A stretch of DNA of 64,000 nt from Climacium dendroides (Eukaryota; Streptophyta; Bryopsida; Hypnales; Climaciaceae): NCBI GenBank assembly GCA_950106755.1, contig OX467091.1:16757538-16821537 (forward strand), written 5' to 3'. Made by a program: the position numbers and the translations under genes. Positions 38,689 to 51,045 of the stretch are shown piece after piece. The notes beneath the pieces are model-generated. The model saw only the letters and a list, made by a program, of their open reading frames with translations. It did not search any database and had not been told where the DNA came from. Numbering within the stretch: the stretch's first letter is position 1; each line of letters starts with the position of its first letter.

Positions 38689-39524
38689 CTTATCTTGGTC
38701 CCTTATTGGAATGGTACTAGTCCTCTTCAACATGAAGGTAGTCCTCCGTATTGAGGAATTTTTTTTCGTGGTAGAACCTTCTACAGTTGACCACTTAAGC
38801 AATTCCGTGCATGTTCTAGAGTAGGTAGAAAGCAATGTAAGTTTTTTGCCCAATAGAAAGATAGAAATGACAAGCATTGTCAAATTTTTGTGTTTATTTT
38901 CCTTAAACATTGAATGAGATTTGAGGCCTCGAGAAGGCCGTGAGTTATCATGCACTGGGAATTCACCGAATTGCACTACAGTATTGACAACACAGCTAGC
39001 TAATGTGGTTGAGACCCATCCACGTCATTTTTCAATTTTTTTTTTCAATTTAGGGTTTTTTTTGCATTTTAAAAACTAATTTTAATCTCTTTGATTTCTT
39101 TAATTTTTTTCCCTAACAAGCGTCCGTTCCCTCGCTGGAGGGGAAATAACAAGGGAACATGCCTAAAACGGCCTTCTACAGGACTCAAATCCCATATAAT
39201 GTTTAAAGTACTATAAATTTTGGAAGTTGAAAGTTGGCTTGAACTTATATCCAATGTATAACTCTTCCAATTCCAATCATTCAAGAACTACTTTTTTACT
39301 CACTATACTGGGACATGTATCATGACCTTATTAGTTCCAACTTTCAAAGTTAAAAAAATCACATTCCATATTTTGGTTGGAAATCTATTCTAGTCTTGAT
39401 TGGGAAATAGCTACTAACACCCTACAGGTTGGGTATGGATTCCTAGTTGGGAATGGATGGTTCTACCATAGCTCACAAAGGAATGAGGGGGATTCATTTT
39501 ACTATAGTAACGATGATGATGCAG

Positions 39525-40085
39525 ACACTAAGTGTACGATGGATGGATGGATCCATGACAAAGAATCCTTCTATGTAGGACAAAAGAACAAATGTATGTT
39601 CATCATGAGAATTGGATGTTAAAAAGGAGGTCTTGTACAATAGTTGGACCTCCGTTGAGTGTTGTTGGTTGTTTTTCAAATAGATGATTCATGCAAGTCC
39701 AAAAAAGCATGATTTTCATAGTGACCAACCCATCTTTCTACAATTAATTTTGTAATGTTCTTGTGGCTAAACACAAAGGGTCCAATGGATGGACGACAAA
39801 GAATCCTTTTATATAGGACAAAAATACACATGTTCATCTTTGGAATTTAGTATGAAAAGGAAAGGTCTTGCACAATAGTTGGACCTCCACTACTTAGTGC
39901 TTTCGGGTACTTTTAAGTAGATGATTCGCATGGTACCAAAAAAGATGATTTCCACATTGACTAACCCTTTTCTTTAGGATTAACCTTGTAACATTGTTGT
40001 GGATATAAAGTGTCCGATAGATGAATGACAAAAAATCGTTCTATGTAGGATAGAAGTGCATGTGTTCATCCTTGAAATTTCACCC
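39525..40085 (+). repeat. Tandem array of repeat G units, about 245 bp each
   Basis: Two full units and a partial third each start near GACAAAGAATCCTTCTATG. They share AGGTCTTGYACAATAGTTGG, TAGATGATTC and GATTTYCA. Confidence 0.75.
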
Positions 40086-40089
40086 TTAA

Positions 40090-42450
40090 CACCAAGTGCC
40101 ATGTCAGATTATATATATAATTTTTATTTCTGTAGTTGCACTGCGGGGTGTAGACCTAGCAAACTCTTTTGGGCCTGGATTTTTCGTAATGTTGTGTATT
40201 TTTTTCATCCTAAAAACACCGAGATGAACTTATTTGATGTATTGTTGTGCTTCTTTAGTTGCTTTTTCTATAAGAATTCTGGATTTAAAAAAATTAAAGT
40301 TCTGTCTTTTCTTTCATTGCATTCATGTATTGTGCCACTTGCATGACTTGTTGTAGTATAGAATTTTTTAAAAGCAAGCATACTTCTAATGTGGGGTTGT
40401 GTAAGATAAAGGCACCCAAAACTGTCAAAATAAGGAATTCAGCATAGTTGGAGGCCTATTTTCTTAAAACTAATATTTTGTAGTATTAGCAAGAGAAAAT
40501 CGTGAATATTAAAAAAAAATAGATTTTTTTGATGTGATGATGTGATATGTAATTTTTATGATTTTTCAAAGTAGTGGGGCTCTAGACCATTGGAATTGTC
40601 CCATAGGTGCATCCAAAACTGAACTGCGCAAAAATCAGTTGTCAGCAAATCAAAGTTCAATATGTGTCTTTCAAGTGCATCAGTAAATTAAAGTTAAACA
40701 TGTGTAAGACACATTAATGAAACTTTAGGGACACTTTAAGGGCACTCTATGGAATAAGGAATAGGTACAGGGATAGAATTGGATGTTTCTACCTTATCCA
40801 AATCCGGATTTTCTCTTATGTCAATTTTATGTAATTTTTTGATGCACTTCCAATCATAATACTCTCAATTTCATCCGTGCTGACACTTGGGTAATTTTGT
40901 TATTACACTAAACTATATAATTCAAATGAATGAAAAAAATTAAAAGTAAGGTGGATACACCTAAAATAGCATCCTACCTAAAACTGCCATCATCATCACT
41001 CTACGTACATCTCTAAAATCAATATGTACCTATGTGAATTGAAGAAACAATATTAAAATATCTATCTCCAAACTTTGACCCTTCATAATTTTTGTAGATA
41101 ATATTCAAACGTTGCACTCTCTAGTGTATTGGCTCCCTCTTTCATTTGCCAACAAGTAGATCAATGAAAATTTGACTAGTCCAATAATGATCATTTAATA
41201 ATAATAACTATGCGTTAGTAGACAAAATTGGTGTTTTGACATTTTAAAAGGTATGTTTGTACTTGGTGTTAGAGATGATGTTTGCAACGTGAATCCAATC
41301 CAAAAATAGGTATAAATTTGTTTCTAAGACCTTCAGTAACAACACTCTTTAATACTAGTTGTGAACATACCTTTTATCTTAGCATGAGTAGAAGTCTTCA
41401 TCTCACCTCAAATCACATATTTGCAACCTCTCAAAATGTATGTTCTCACATAGTATTAAAGATTGTTGTTACTAAAGGTTTTAGGAATGAATTTAGATCT
41501 ATTTTTGCACCAAATTTACATTCCAAACATCACCCTTAACACCAATTGTAAACACACCTAAAATCCTACTCCCTCTATCTTGAAATAAATCTAGGGTTTC
41601 CTAGAAATGGCTAGATTAGCACATGAGTAGTTCCTATTTTCAAAGGATTGAACAATTATTGTAGCTTCTACTAAACCCCACTAGGTGTGAAAGAATAGAA
41701 GTCACCAAAAAAATGACACATATTGAAAACAAGCTGCAAAATTGAACATTAGAAGACATTTGAGGCCTCTAGAAGATTGTTTCAAGCCTGTTATCAATTC
41801 TGTTCTTGCGGCAATAAAAGAACGCGGTTAATTGTCAAAAAAAAATTAAAATTAAAATTTTTAAAATACAAAAAAAGTTGAATTAAAAATAAATAAAATT
41901 TAAATGATGTGGCATGGTCTCAACCACATCAAATTGTGCAGTTGGCAACGTTTCTACGCAGTCGAGATAGTTTTTAGAGCCCGGGAACTTGCAATCCTCT
42001 AGAGGCATCAAATTTCATCTAATGGTTTTTGTCCTTTTGAAATTGCTCTAGTGGTATCACTTTTAATCATTCTCCAAACAATGTTGGTGTAGTGATGTCC
42101 ATTGACGTCCTCTATATTCAATTCAAACAATGCCATGTGATTCAAGTCAAAAACATTCTCAACAAGAGATTTCTTAGTAGCAATTTTTGTATAGTTGTGG
42201 GTTGAATTCTTCCTCTTTGGTTGGTTAGAGGTTGCATTTTGAATCTCTTTGTAGGGATCAAATTGCTATATAGTCTCTAGACATAACATTGTTAAGCAAG
42301 GTTCATCCATTCCCTCTCAAGGGAAAGATAATACTACCTTAGATGCATAGGAAGAAATACACTCACACTCTCAAGAAGTCTATTGGCTAGTTGGATGGCG
42401 GGTTTGTGATTCAATGCGACCTTGCAACTTCATAACATTCTTGACGTTCA
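40090..42450. other. AT-rich intergenic DNA
   Basis: Apart from the dispersed repeat at 40945-41215, nothing is recognised here. Confidence 0.5.
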
Positions 42451-42568
42451 TTGGGGGGGGGTCCCTTTTGCTCCTCCAAAATTAGGAGCCCCCCCATCAA
42501 AAAAGCACCTTTGACCGCCAATGATGAAGAAACGCACTAACAACACAATGATTCACTATGCCAACCAA

Positions 42569-43082
42569 CTACACTAAAATTGGTAAATAGTGTTGGTAAC
42601 ACTAATTGTCAACACTAACACTAATTGTGATTTGTAAGGTTAGTGTTAGATGAAAATTATCCCATTTTAACACTATTTTAGCTCTATAGTAAATTACAGT
42701 TTTCTAGGAAAGGGACAGATTTTCACGGCGGAAGGCAAAAATTACAATTTTGCAGAGAAAGGACAAACTTTCATGATGGGAGGCTAAAATTACAGTTTTG
42801 CAGGGAAGGGACAGATTTTCGCAGTGGGAGGCAAAAATTATAGTTTTCTTGGAAAGGGATAGGTTTTCATGGTGGGAGGCAATAATTACAATTTTGTAGG
42901 GAAGAAACAGATTTTTACGGCGGGGGGCAAAAATTACAGTTTTGCAGGGAAGGGACAAATTTTTATGACAACAATTAAGTGCCCCAACACTATTTACACA
43001 TAAGTTAAAAAATAGTGTTGGGGGTAAAAAATAGGGAACAACACTAATTATCACCCAACACTATTTACCAATTTTAGTGTAG
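42569..43082. mobile_element. 514-bp element with CTACACTAAAATTGG TIRs
   Basis: The left end CTACACTAAAATTGGTAAAT is matched inverted at the right end, and both arms continue into AGTGTTGG-type blocks. CACTA-like termini suggest the CACTA superfamily, but no clean 3-bp target duplication is visible because the TIR may extend into it. It contains the 48-bp minisatellite and no gene. Confidence 0.7.
42713..42985. repeat. 48-bp minisatellite, six units
   Basis: Units start at 42713, 42761, 42809, 42857, 42905 and 42953 with an exact 48-base period (GGACAGATTTTCAYGGYGGG, then AAAATTACAGTTTTGCAGGG). The minus frame translates it as 16-residue repeats, which is a by-product of the period. Confidence 0.95.
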
Positions 43083-43429
43083 TGACTTAAGATTATAACT
43101 AAAGCTTCCTCCCAAGTATGTAGAGGAGAATTATCCCTTCAATTGGGGAGGAGACATCTTCACTGGTAAACAATGTTATGTTCAACTTGGCCAAACTACT
43201 GGGTATAGTATAGAGCGTACAATAACTTTGGAAGTTGCAATGTTGGGGGGCTCCTTTTTTTGAGGAGAGCAAAAGGCCCCCCTTGCATTGATTAACAATG
43301 TTATGAGAGACTAATATTCTTTTACTTCAAGACATTCAAACTACCTTCGGTTCATCGGTTGTTGTCCATCAAGGTTGTCAAGAGACACAATTTCGAATTT
43401 AATTTGAAACAAGCATATTTGGAAACCCC

Positions 43430-44530
43430 GGATTTATTTTGAAGGACGGAGTGCCAAATTACGCTCCCAGGAGAACGTGTCCACCGAGAGTGCTCCTCGG
43501 ATGGATGACGTCCAGGAACCAGCTGACGGAGGACGGACGGATGGATGAGAGAACCATCGGACGGATGAATGAAAGGGCCTGCCTGGCTGGCTATTCCAGC
43601 ATCGAAGGGGTGGGGGCTCAAAGGGGCACCGGGTCCGCTGGCGGTGGGGCAGGAGGCGCGGAAGCTCGGCCGCGCTTTTCTTTTAAAGTTATTTCCTTTT
43701 CCCTTCCGCAGAACTGGGAGCGCACGCACTGGCTGAGAAGTAACAAAAACGGGGAGCCGCATTCAATGCCATAAGTACATTCATCCATTAGTACAGTCGT
43801 CCAGTCCACATGTGACACGGCGACTCTTCTGTCGCTCGTGACCACTTCATCCTCCATAATTCATCCATTCCCACCTGCCATAGTCGTCAAGTAAAAACAA
43901 TAGTAACAAAGTTACCAATTATCCATCCACAAGCTTCATTATTATTGATTGCCATGACGAAAATGATGGGGACTCGTAGCGGGAATCAGAAAAATAAATT
44001 AAAAAATTAAAAAATGAAGAAATAATATTTAAAAATTAAAAGAATAATAATAATTCTCCAAAAAAAAATTAGAATTAATTATATAAATATTTTTTCTGGT
44101 GGAGAGGGGCGCCAGAGCTCACCTGATTTGAGCCTGAAGTTCTGGGGGTCAATCCTTTGGGAACGTGCCAAGTGTCGTGCACGGCTGGCATTCCCGCCCT
44201 TGCTGACGGGGTCAGTTGCGATCCAACTGGGTGGTGAGGTTTGTCCAGCTAGGAAGTTGGTGGGTCACAAGAGGGGGTCCGTCAGCATGGAAGGAATGGA
44301 TGAGAGTGCCAGGGGTCGTCCTACTCATCCTCCGCAGTTGCCGGGTAGTGGACGAAAGTGGACCCCTGGCTGTCTGTTTTTGGATGAGAGCCAACTGTCC
44401 CCTCGCAGCCCTACAGGTCACGCCATTGGTCGCTCAGTGTCGCCCAATGGGCGGACATCATCATCACCACACGAAGCTTCCTGTGGATAGTGAGAAGCTG
44501 AGCGCGGTTTCATGCAGGACGTAAGTTACT
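43430..44530. other. GC-rich block without recognised gene
   Basis: Two GC/CpG-rich segments (43430-43860 and 44100-44530) flank an AT-rich middle. The first contains GGAYGGATGGATG-type repeats. The longest frames (43352-43762 minus, 44128-44490 plus) are proline/arginine-rich, as expected of GC-rich non-coding DNA, and show no motif. Confidence 0.4.
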
Positions 44531-44639
44531 GAAGAAAATTGTTGATTGAAATCCCAAAAGCTTTCAATAGTTGTTGTGTGGCTAGTCAATTTTTTTTTTT
44601 TTATAAATTCTCTAGAGTAGAGTGGAGTAGTGAAGTGAA

Positions 44640-45400
44640 GAAAGTTGTTATGTACAATGTTTTGACACTTGGAAATGATTGGTTTTGGAGCGAAGGGGAA
44701 AGAGGAGACTTTGCATCGACAAAAGTTGTTTGTTTGTGGTGAGGAAGTTTGAGTAGTATCTTACTTGAAAATCAAAACACTTTAAAGAATGTCAAAATTT
44801 TTAAAAAAACCCAAAAAACAGTCTTCATTCCTTGCTTGTTGTTCCAAGTTTAACGTTTCTAGTACAAGAAGGATAAAGTCTTTTGAATGTTGTATAACTA
44901 GGACTTGTTTTGCAATAGTCAATTGAAAAAGGGTTGAGTACATTTTGATGTACAATGTTTCCAGCTATGTGTTTTGCAATTGCCAATTGAAAAAGGGTTG
45001 AGTACATTTTGATGTACAATGTTTCCAGCTATGTGTTTTGCAATTGCCAATTGAAAAAGGGTTGAGTACATTTTGATGTACAAACTTTTTGGCTATTTGA
45101 AAAATGGTTTTGTAGTGAGGTGAGAAAGTTTTATGCAAGTTTAGATATACAATGTTTTTTGCTAGTAGGAAACTTTCTTAGCAAAGCAAAAGTTTGAATA
45201 CATTTTGATGTACAATGTTTGAAACTACTTACAAAAAAATATATTAAAGTCATAGTAATGTGAAAAGAGTTTGAATGTGTTTTATGTACAATATTTGTGG
45301 CTACATGAAAATCATTCCAAAAAAACTCCATAAGAAAAAGTCTGAACACATTTTGAAGTACAATGATTGAAATTTTTTGTGGCTTGAAAATTGAACCTTG
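44640..45400. repeat. 64-bp tandem array with degenerate flanks
   Basis: Three nearly identical 64-bp units start at 44920, 44984 and 45048 (CAATTGAAAAAGGGTTGAGT). Diverged units carrying TTTGATGTACAATGTTT extend on both sides. Confidence 0.9.
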
Positions 45401-46316
45401 GTCCCTAACGTGAAGTTGACTACATTGTATAAAACAAACTATAAAGCTTAACAAAAATGGACAAAGTCAATTATTGTAAACTAATTTAATGGTTAATAGT
45501 TCAAATAGGTATCAATCTATAAAATCCAATAAAATCAATCAAACAAATTTTAGAAAATATACTCTTTCTAAATTGATCCAAGATTTTCTATATCATTTTG
45601 AATTCAAAATCACTTGAAAAATGAATCTAATCACGTGCCTATTGTGTGAAGAGAGTGCTTCTAAAAAATTGTGACTCGTGATGGAGCTACATATCACATA
45701 CCAGTCTTCAGCCAATTGAGAGACCACCCTTTTGAACAAAAATTATGTGTAGAGGCAAAAGAATGATGGATAGAATTGCAGAAAACTGAACTTGTCTTTA
45801 CCTCAGACTCTTCACGAGAATTTACAGCTTCTGTGAAAGTTTGAGACTTTTCGAGCACAATTTTTATTTGTTCAAAATTTCACTTGACCCAAAAATTACA
45901 AAATGCTTTTACAATGATCTCAAAAATGTTGAACAATTTACGATTTGCAGAAAACATATGGATTTCATGTATTGAATTTTGGATCTGTGTTCAGAAGCTG
46001 AAGAACGATCACACAGCTTTGGATCCAACGTTTATGGGTTAAGATAGTCCTACAACCAAGTCATCTACATCCTCCAAATTGATATGAAATTTTGGACAAT
46101 GCATTAGAGTTACCCATAATTATACCCAATCAATTGGTTTTAAGGTTTAAATCATGTGCTTTGTATATACTGTATTAACAAACACTCAAAAAGCACAGAG
46201 ATTTTTCAGTTTCTCCAAAACCTCAAGATATTTTACAGAAGTGAGTCGATGCACATGATAGTAAGGTGTCTAACTGGTTTTGCCGCAATGCAATCCTAAA
46301 CCCCTGGAGAATGGGT
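45401..46316. other. Intergenic, downstream of the LPCAT gene
   Basis: No gene is seen. The part next to 46317 is the likely 3' UTR of the acyltransferase gene. Confidence 0.5.
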
Positions 46317-49300
46317 TTACTGTACCTTCTTAAGATTTGTTGCATGTCCTGCTCTTGGGGGTGGGGGCCTCACAAAGAGTCCAAATAATATAACAGCAAT
46401 AGGAACAACAGTACCTACATAATATACACTGCTGAACGCTTGCAGCGTCTCCCGATGACTCAAAAGCTGTCCAGACAGACGATTACAAGAACACGTTAGA
46501 ACAGACCCGAGTTTTGGGATACACAGAAAGAACATATTTAAACATTCAGAACATAGATTTCTTGAGGTTTTATTTGTAGATTTTAAGGTAAAAGAGACAG
46601 GTAGTGCACAAGTAAACATTGCAACAAAACTTAGTCTAAAACTGTCAATATTGGGGATGTAATTTAATTTCAGATTTATTTTGGAATCTGAAGTTTCAAA
46701 TTCTGTTTAAAACTAGTGCTGAGGGCAATAGTAAATCTGAAATTCAGATTCCAAAATATAAATTTTTTGTTCACTTATCAACTTCCAAATGATTTTCTCT
46801 AAAGGATTGTTTTATAGCATATCTTCAGAAACACGAGTCAGGGCAAATACGGTTTAGCTTACCAAGAAACCAATGGCAGCATAATTGTTGACAAATGCAA
46901 CAAATAGACCGTTAACGAGATGCCCAAGTGCACGAGCCCATTTGGCCTTCACAGGAAGTGCTGATTGCCACTTATATAAAACTGAAGCAGCAACATGATC
47001 ACAAATCAGCAAACAGACTGGATCATTAATGATTTAAACCTTCTAAGAACAAAGATAGGAAAAAACATATCTGCAGTCCATTATCTCAAGGATGGAACAC
47101 AAAAAAAGGCACTGCATTCATAATACTATATGACTCCAAGTACCATATGCAACTGATACCTTTTGAGCCCGAGATCATGAGTGCACTATGGATGAAGTAG
47201 AGAAGGTAGCCAGTGTGTAACCCCTGACCACACAGCAAATTTATCACACAAATAATTAGTCTCTTTGAAATACCTGCAATAACGCACTTTGTGTACCCAT
47301 AATGGCCGCAACCAGTCTATTCTATTGCTATCAACATTATGCTTCTATTTTCACCTTCATGTATACAGGAAAATAGTGACCCTCATGGGATGTCGTTGAC
47401 CTAAAATCAGAAATACAGTCGATCTTCTACAAATCGAGCGCCAGAACACACCGGCAGGTTTGAACCACAGAAGACCTGGAGGAAGAAACCTAGCATATTA
47501 TAGGGTTTCTTCCTGCAAACCAATGTTTTAAAGACCCCAGCAGATCAAGACCCCAATCCCAGCTTCAAGGTGCTCCTTGAAGCTCCTAACAAATCACAAA
47601 CCCCAAAAGAGGGTTTGAGATAACACCACCAGGTTAAGGTCCAATAATTTTCCTACATAAAAGGGTCCCTATGGGTTGATCTCATTGAGTCCTCAATATT
47701 TCATCGTCGCCTCCCATTACAGAACGCTACGTCGGCACGGCAGATTCTCTATACCAACCCTAATCCGTAAAACATCATAAATTGGATGTACGCTAAAAAA
47801 GCACAAATTCAGCAACAGAAAGGAGCAAGACCAAGGTCAGGTTACCTACATGCCAAACAGCACTCACGACTTGGGTCGTCAGAAGCTGCAAAAATCCAGC
47901 TTTCCCTCCTTTGGGCACCAGTCTTTCATAGACATCTGTAAGAATAAAGCCACGAAGAGTTTGATTATGGCATGTAAAATCCAAGAGTCGAAAACACCAA
48001 TAAAAGCTCTTAGAACCTTGGTTGATTACTCCATCGCCCTTCTCATGGTTATCTTCCAAATCTCCATATCCTGGATTCCTTCAAACCAAATGAAGGAATA
48101 CTGTTACAAGGTTACACAGGGTTTAGGGTTTTAGGGTTTGGGGTTTTTAGGATTTAGGTTGAGAGGAGAACATACAATGACGAAGCCATGTGCTGACCGA
48201 AATGTTCCAATACATGGGAAGCTCCACTGCGCTTCTAGCAAATTCCACCTTCACAATGTCCACATTTTTAGCCCGTGTCCACTTTGGTTTCATCTCCTTT
48301 CCATCATCCGAAGTTGTCCATCCACAGAATCCAAACCCGGATATAATCACAGCAATCTCAGTTATGGACCAGACAAAGTAGTACTTCCACCGAGCAGTGA
48401 AGGCACTCAAAAACATGTATTCAAGTCGATGCCATAATCCCCACTTCTGATACTCCACCGACGCAAACTTGGAAAGTGGAAAACGAGGAACCAAGAACAG
48501 AAATAGCCCAACACTTAAGAAGGCTTGTAAGAAAGCTCGAAAGGCTGCACCAAAAGGAGATGGGAGTGGCCTTGCGGAATCAGGACTCCAGTGCTGCACC
48601 AGGAAGTTCACACTTGATTTAGGGTTTAGGGTTTCAGGGTTCAGGGGTAAATCAAGGGGTATATACATCAGACTTTGGTCACTTCCATATCAAAAAGAGT
48701 TGAAAAGAATCATGTAGGAAGCTTCAACGAAGATAACAAATTACATCAATACAAGAACAAATCAAGTCCTTAGCTTATGAAGGATAGAAATATGTTGAAG
48801 GACTTCCTATTCTTAGTTCAATCGCTTAAGGGTTAATACATCTATATACGTTATCATTCAGAACTCCCACAAAAAATACAAAGGAGATACTTAAGTGTTG
48901 CTAACTACACTTTTGTACTCCAGCTAGTATTATGTGTATGGATAAAAGTTGCGGAGAGCCAAATTCGTCATACATCTCTGCTCTACAGTAGAAATATCCA
49001 AGAAGAAACACTACACGAAATCATAAGAGAAATGAAATACAAGCTTAGTCAAATATAATGATATGAAAAATCATTAACAAGGAATTTGGTGTGAATTCGA
49101 CAGTACCCCTTTGTCTTCCGCCCAGTCCATGTAGTCTGTGATTTCATAAACAGGTCCTGCCAAGTGGGTGCCACAATTGAAACAATAACCTAAATACTGA
49201 ACAAGGGATGGGAGCCTCTGGAGCCGGTTCTTCCGTTGAGAATTCCTCAGATCCTCTTCCTTTTCTATCAGCCCATCCTGATAATTTATAGACGCTGATA

Positions 49301-51045
49301 TAACCTTCAAAATTAATATCATAAGCGCACCTGCAGCAAAACAATTAATCCTGTCAATGTATCCTGGGTCCGTCCGAATACAAAAAAAGATTTGGCAGGT
49401 GCAAGCAAATGTAGACATGGCTCGAGTTAAGATTCTCCGTGAAATGAAACTACTGGACACCAGGACAGGGTTTAGGGTTTAAGTTATAGCCATTTCTTCC
49501 TCTCCGACTGAACTGAAAGCTCTTAAGATGTGTTTCTAACGTTATAATAGAAGCGTCCTTTCGTTTAGGGTTTAGGAGTACAATTTCACTCCACCAGATT
49601 CATATGGACACCGTTCGAACACATTGATGTATTGAAAAACGGAAATGTTTGTTTTACTTTGTTCTTGATCTCCGCAAAACTTCGAAATAGTTTCATCATC
49701 AAAAAACACAACCAATTACAGAAAGTGGGGAAAGTAGCCACAAATGGAGATTAAGGTACGTGACTTAACCCACCTGGTGGATTCCGGTCTAGGTCGTAGA
49801 TGTCAATGTGGCTTTGGTACCCGGGGAAAATTGGCCCGCCATTCAAGTCCCTGGTCACCATACACACATTGTTTCCATCAGAATGAAGAAGCACATCCTC
49901 ACTATCCCCTCAAAAATACCAGCCACAAGCTGCTCAGAAGGCTCGTGGGGGTCATCTGGGAGAGAAACAAAAAAACAAAAATGATGGGTCCAGTTAGGCG
50001 TACATATGCACAAACGCGGTTGTTGATACAGGTGCAAATTATCCCATATCATTATTTCAATTACTGGACATCGGAAAGGAAAGGAAAAAAACAGGACAAG
50101 GTTACTCGGCTTCAAGTAGTTGAGACTTCGGCAGCATATGAATGCATAGTTATCTATAATTTCTTCTGCATACATTTCCAAAACAAGGCAGACTTTGATG
50201 CATTGGAATCCCCTTGCAATTGCTAACAGGAATCGATTTTTTTCTTAAACAAGAATCGTAAGTCTCACAATAGGAGCTGTCACTTTGAGGTGAGGTTACC
50301 TTCAGACTAATTTCAGATGTACATACACAGTTGGATTAGCATATTCATAGGATTACACTAATCCAGCTGCCACTCCAACAAAATTCCACGATCACACACT
50401 TTGAAGTTTGAACCTCGTAACTTTTGCATACAGCAAGCAATACAGCATACGTTGGTGAATAGGAATCCCCGAAAGTGCCGTTATTAGATGTAGTTACCTT
50501 ACGATTATTTGATCAATTTCAGGATGAAGCCAACAGCTGGATGATCACATTCATATTATGAAACGAATCCAGCTGATTGAAACTAATTTCTCCTCAAATT
50601 TCATGATCCGAAAGCTGACTAACACACTGCACAAACAGCATACTCTCAGACATACACTAAACCTCGTATACCCACCCACCCCCCATTTCGCATTCATTTG
50701 AGAACTCAGAGAAAATCATAGCGAAGAAGCTTTAAGTATGCTCTACCAAGTGAGCAGAACTCCGAATGCAGCAACGAAGGTGACGAATCCGCAATGCTGC
50801 CTCGCCAACACCATACTGCCATAGCCCACCACAATCGGAAGGCAGAAGAACAGATTCGCTTGCGGGCCGAAAGAAATGAAAGACAACCCCATCCCCGTCA
50901 CCGCAGCATACACATTCCGACCTACACCGGCTGGAATCCTCCTCGCCAACGCACTGCAAGGAATCGACCCCACAAAACACAACACAAATCTTGTCACCGC
51001 CACGGACAAGCCCAGAGCCGAGGCCACACTCTCCAAATTCGCCAT
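46317..51045 (-). CDS. LPCAT: Lysophospholipid acyltransferase (LPCAT, MBOAT family)
   Basis: The gene has eight exons: 51045-50747, 49811-49774, 49330-49107, 48593-48176, 47935-47850, 47223-47160, 46981-46863 and 46466-46317. All joins are GT..AG and in phase, giving about 465 residues, close to the roughly 460 of plant LPCATs. The enzyme transfers acyl groups to lysophospholipids (Lands cycle) in the ER membrane. Visible landmarks are: N-terminal hydrophobic segments; FTARWKYYFVWS and SGFGFCGW; the MBOAT Asn in RAKNVD (about residue 297); WNISVSTWLRH; the catalytic His ending SAVWH (about 355); GLHTGYLLYFIHSALM; and a C-terminal KKVQ, fitting a KKxx ER-retrieval signal. Exon 2 is the least certain: an alternative acceptor would add about 12 residues, and its sequence departs from the usual CHVxYMSGDAWKEGG block. 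An in-frame possibility of an upstream coding exon at 51448 exists. Confidence 0.96.
48117..48155 (-). repeat. Telomere-type AAACCCTA boxes in LPCAT introns
   Basis: TTTAGGG-type repeats on the plus strand (AAACCCTA in gene sense) occur here. Further clusters lie at about 48617-48645, 49466-49482 and 49563-49576, so at least three introns carry them. They are interstitial telo-box-like motifs, not a telomere. Confidence 0.85.

Larger units (their letters stand above)
42453..43282. mobile_element. 830-bp element with G-rich inverted ends
   Basis: The left arm (42453-42496) runs G9, TCCCTTTTGCTCCTCC and AGGAGCCCCCC. Its reverse complement is the right arm (43245-43282) with small differences. 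Each arm is itself an imperfect hairpin. The interior is occupied by a second element at 42569-43082. Confidence 0.65.

Noticed and set aside
42713..42985. CRISPR-like regular repeats
   Set aside because: The units are contiguous without unique spacers, and the genome is a plant nuclear one.
42704..43054. Minus-strand frame with 16-residue repeats
   Set aside because: The pattern is just translation of a 48-bp minisatellite, whose period is a multiple of three.
48117..48155. Telomere end
   Set aside because: The TTTAGGG repeats are few and imperfect and lie within introns of a gene.
47850..48437. Plus-strand frames of 94-99 codons
   Set aside because: These are antisense shadows of LPCAT exons 4 and 5.
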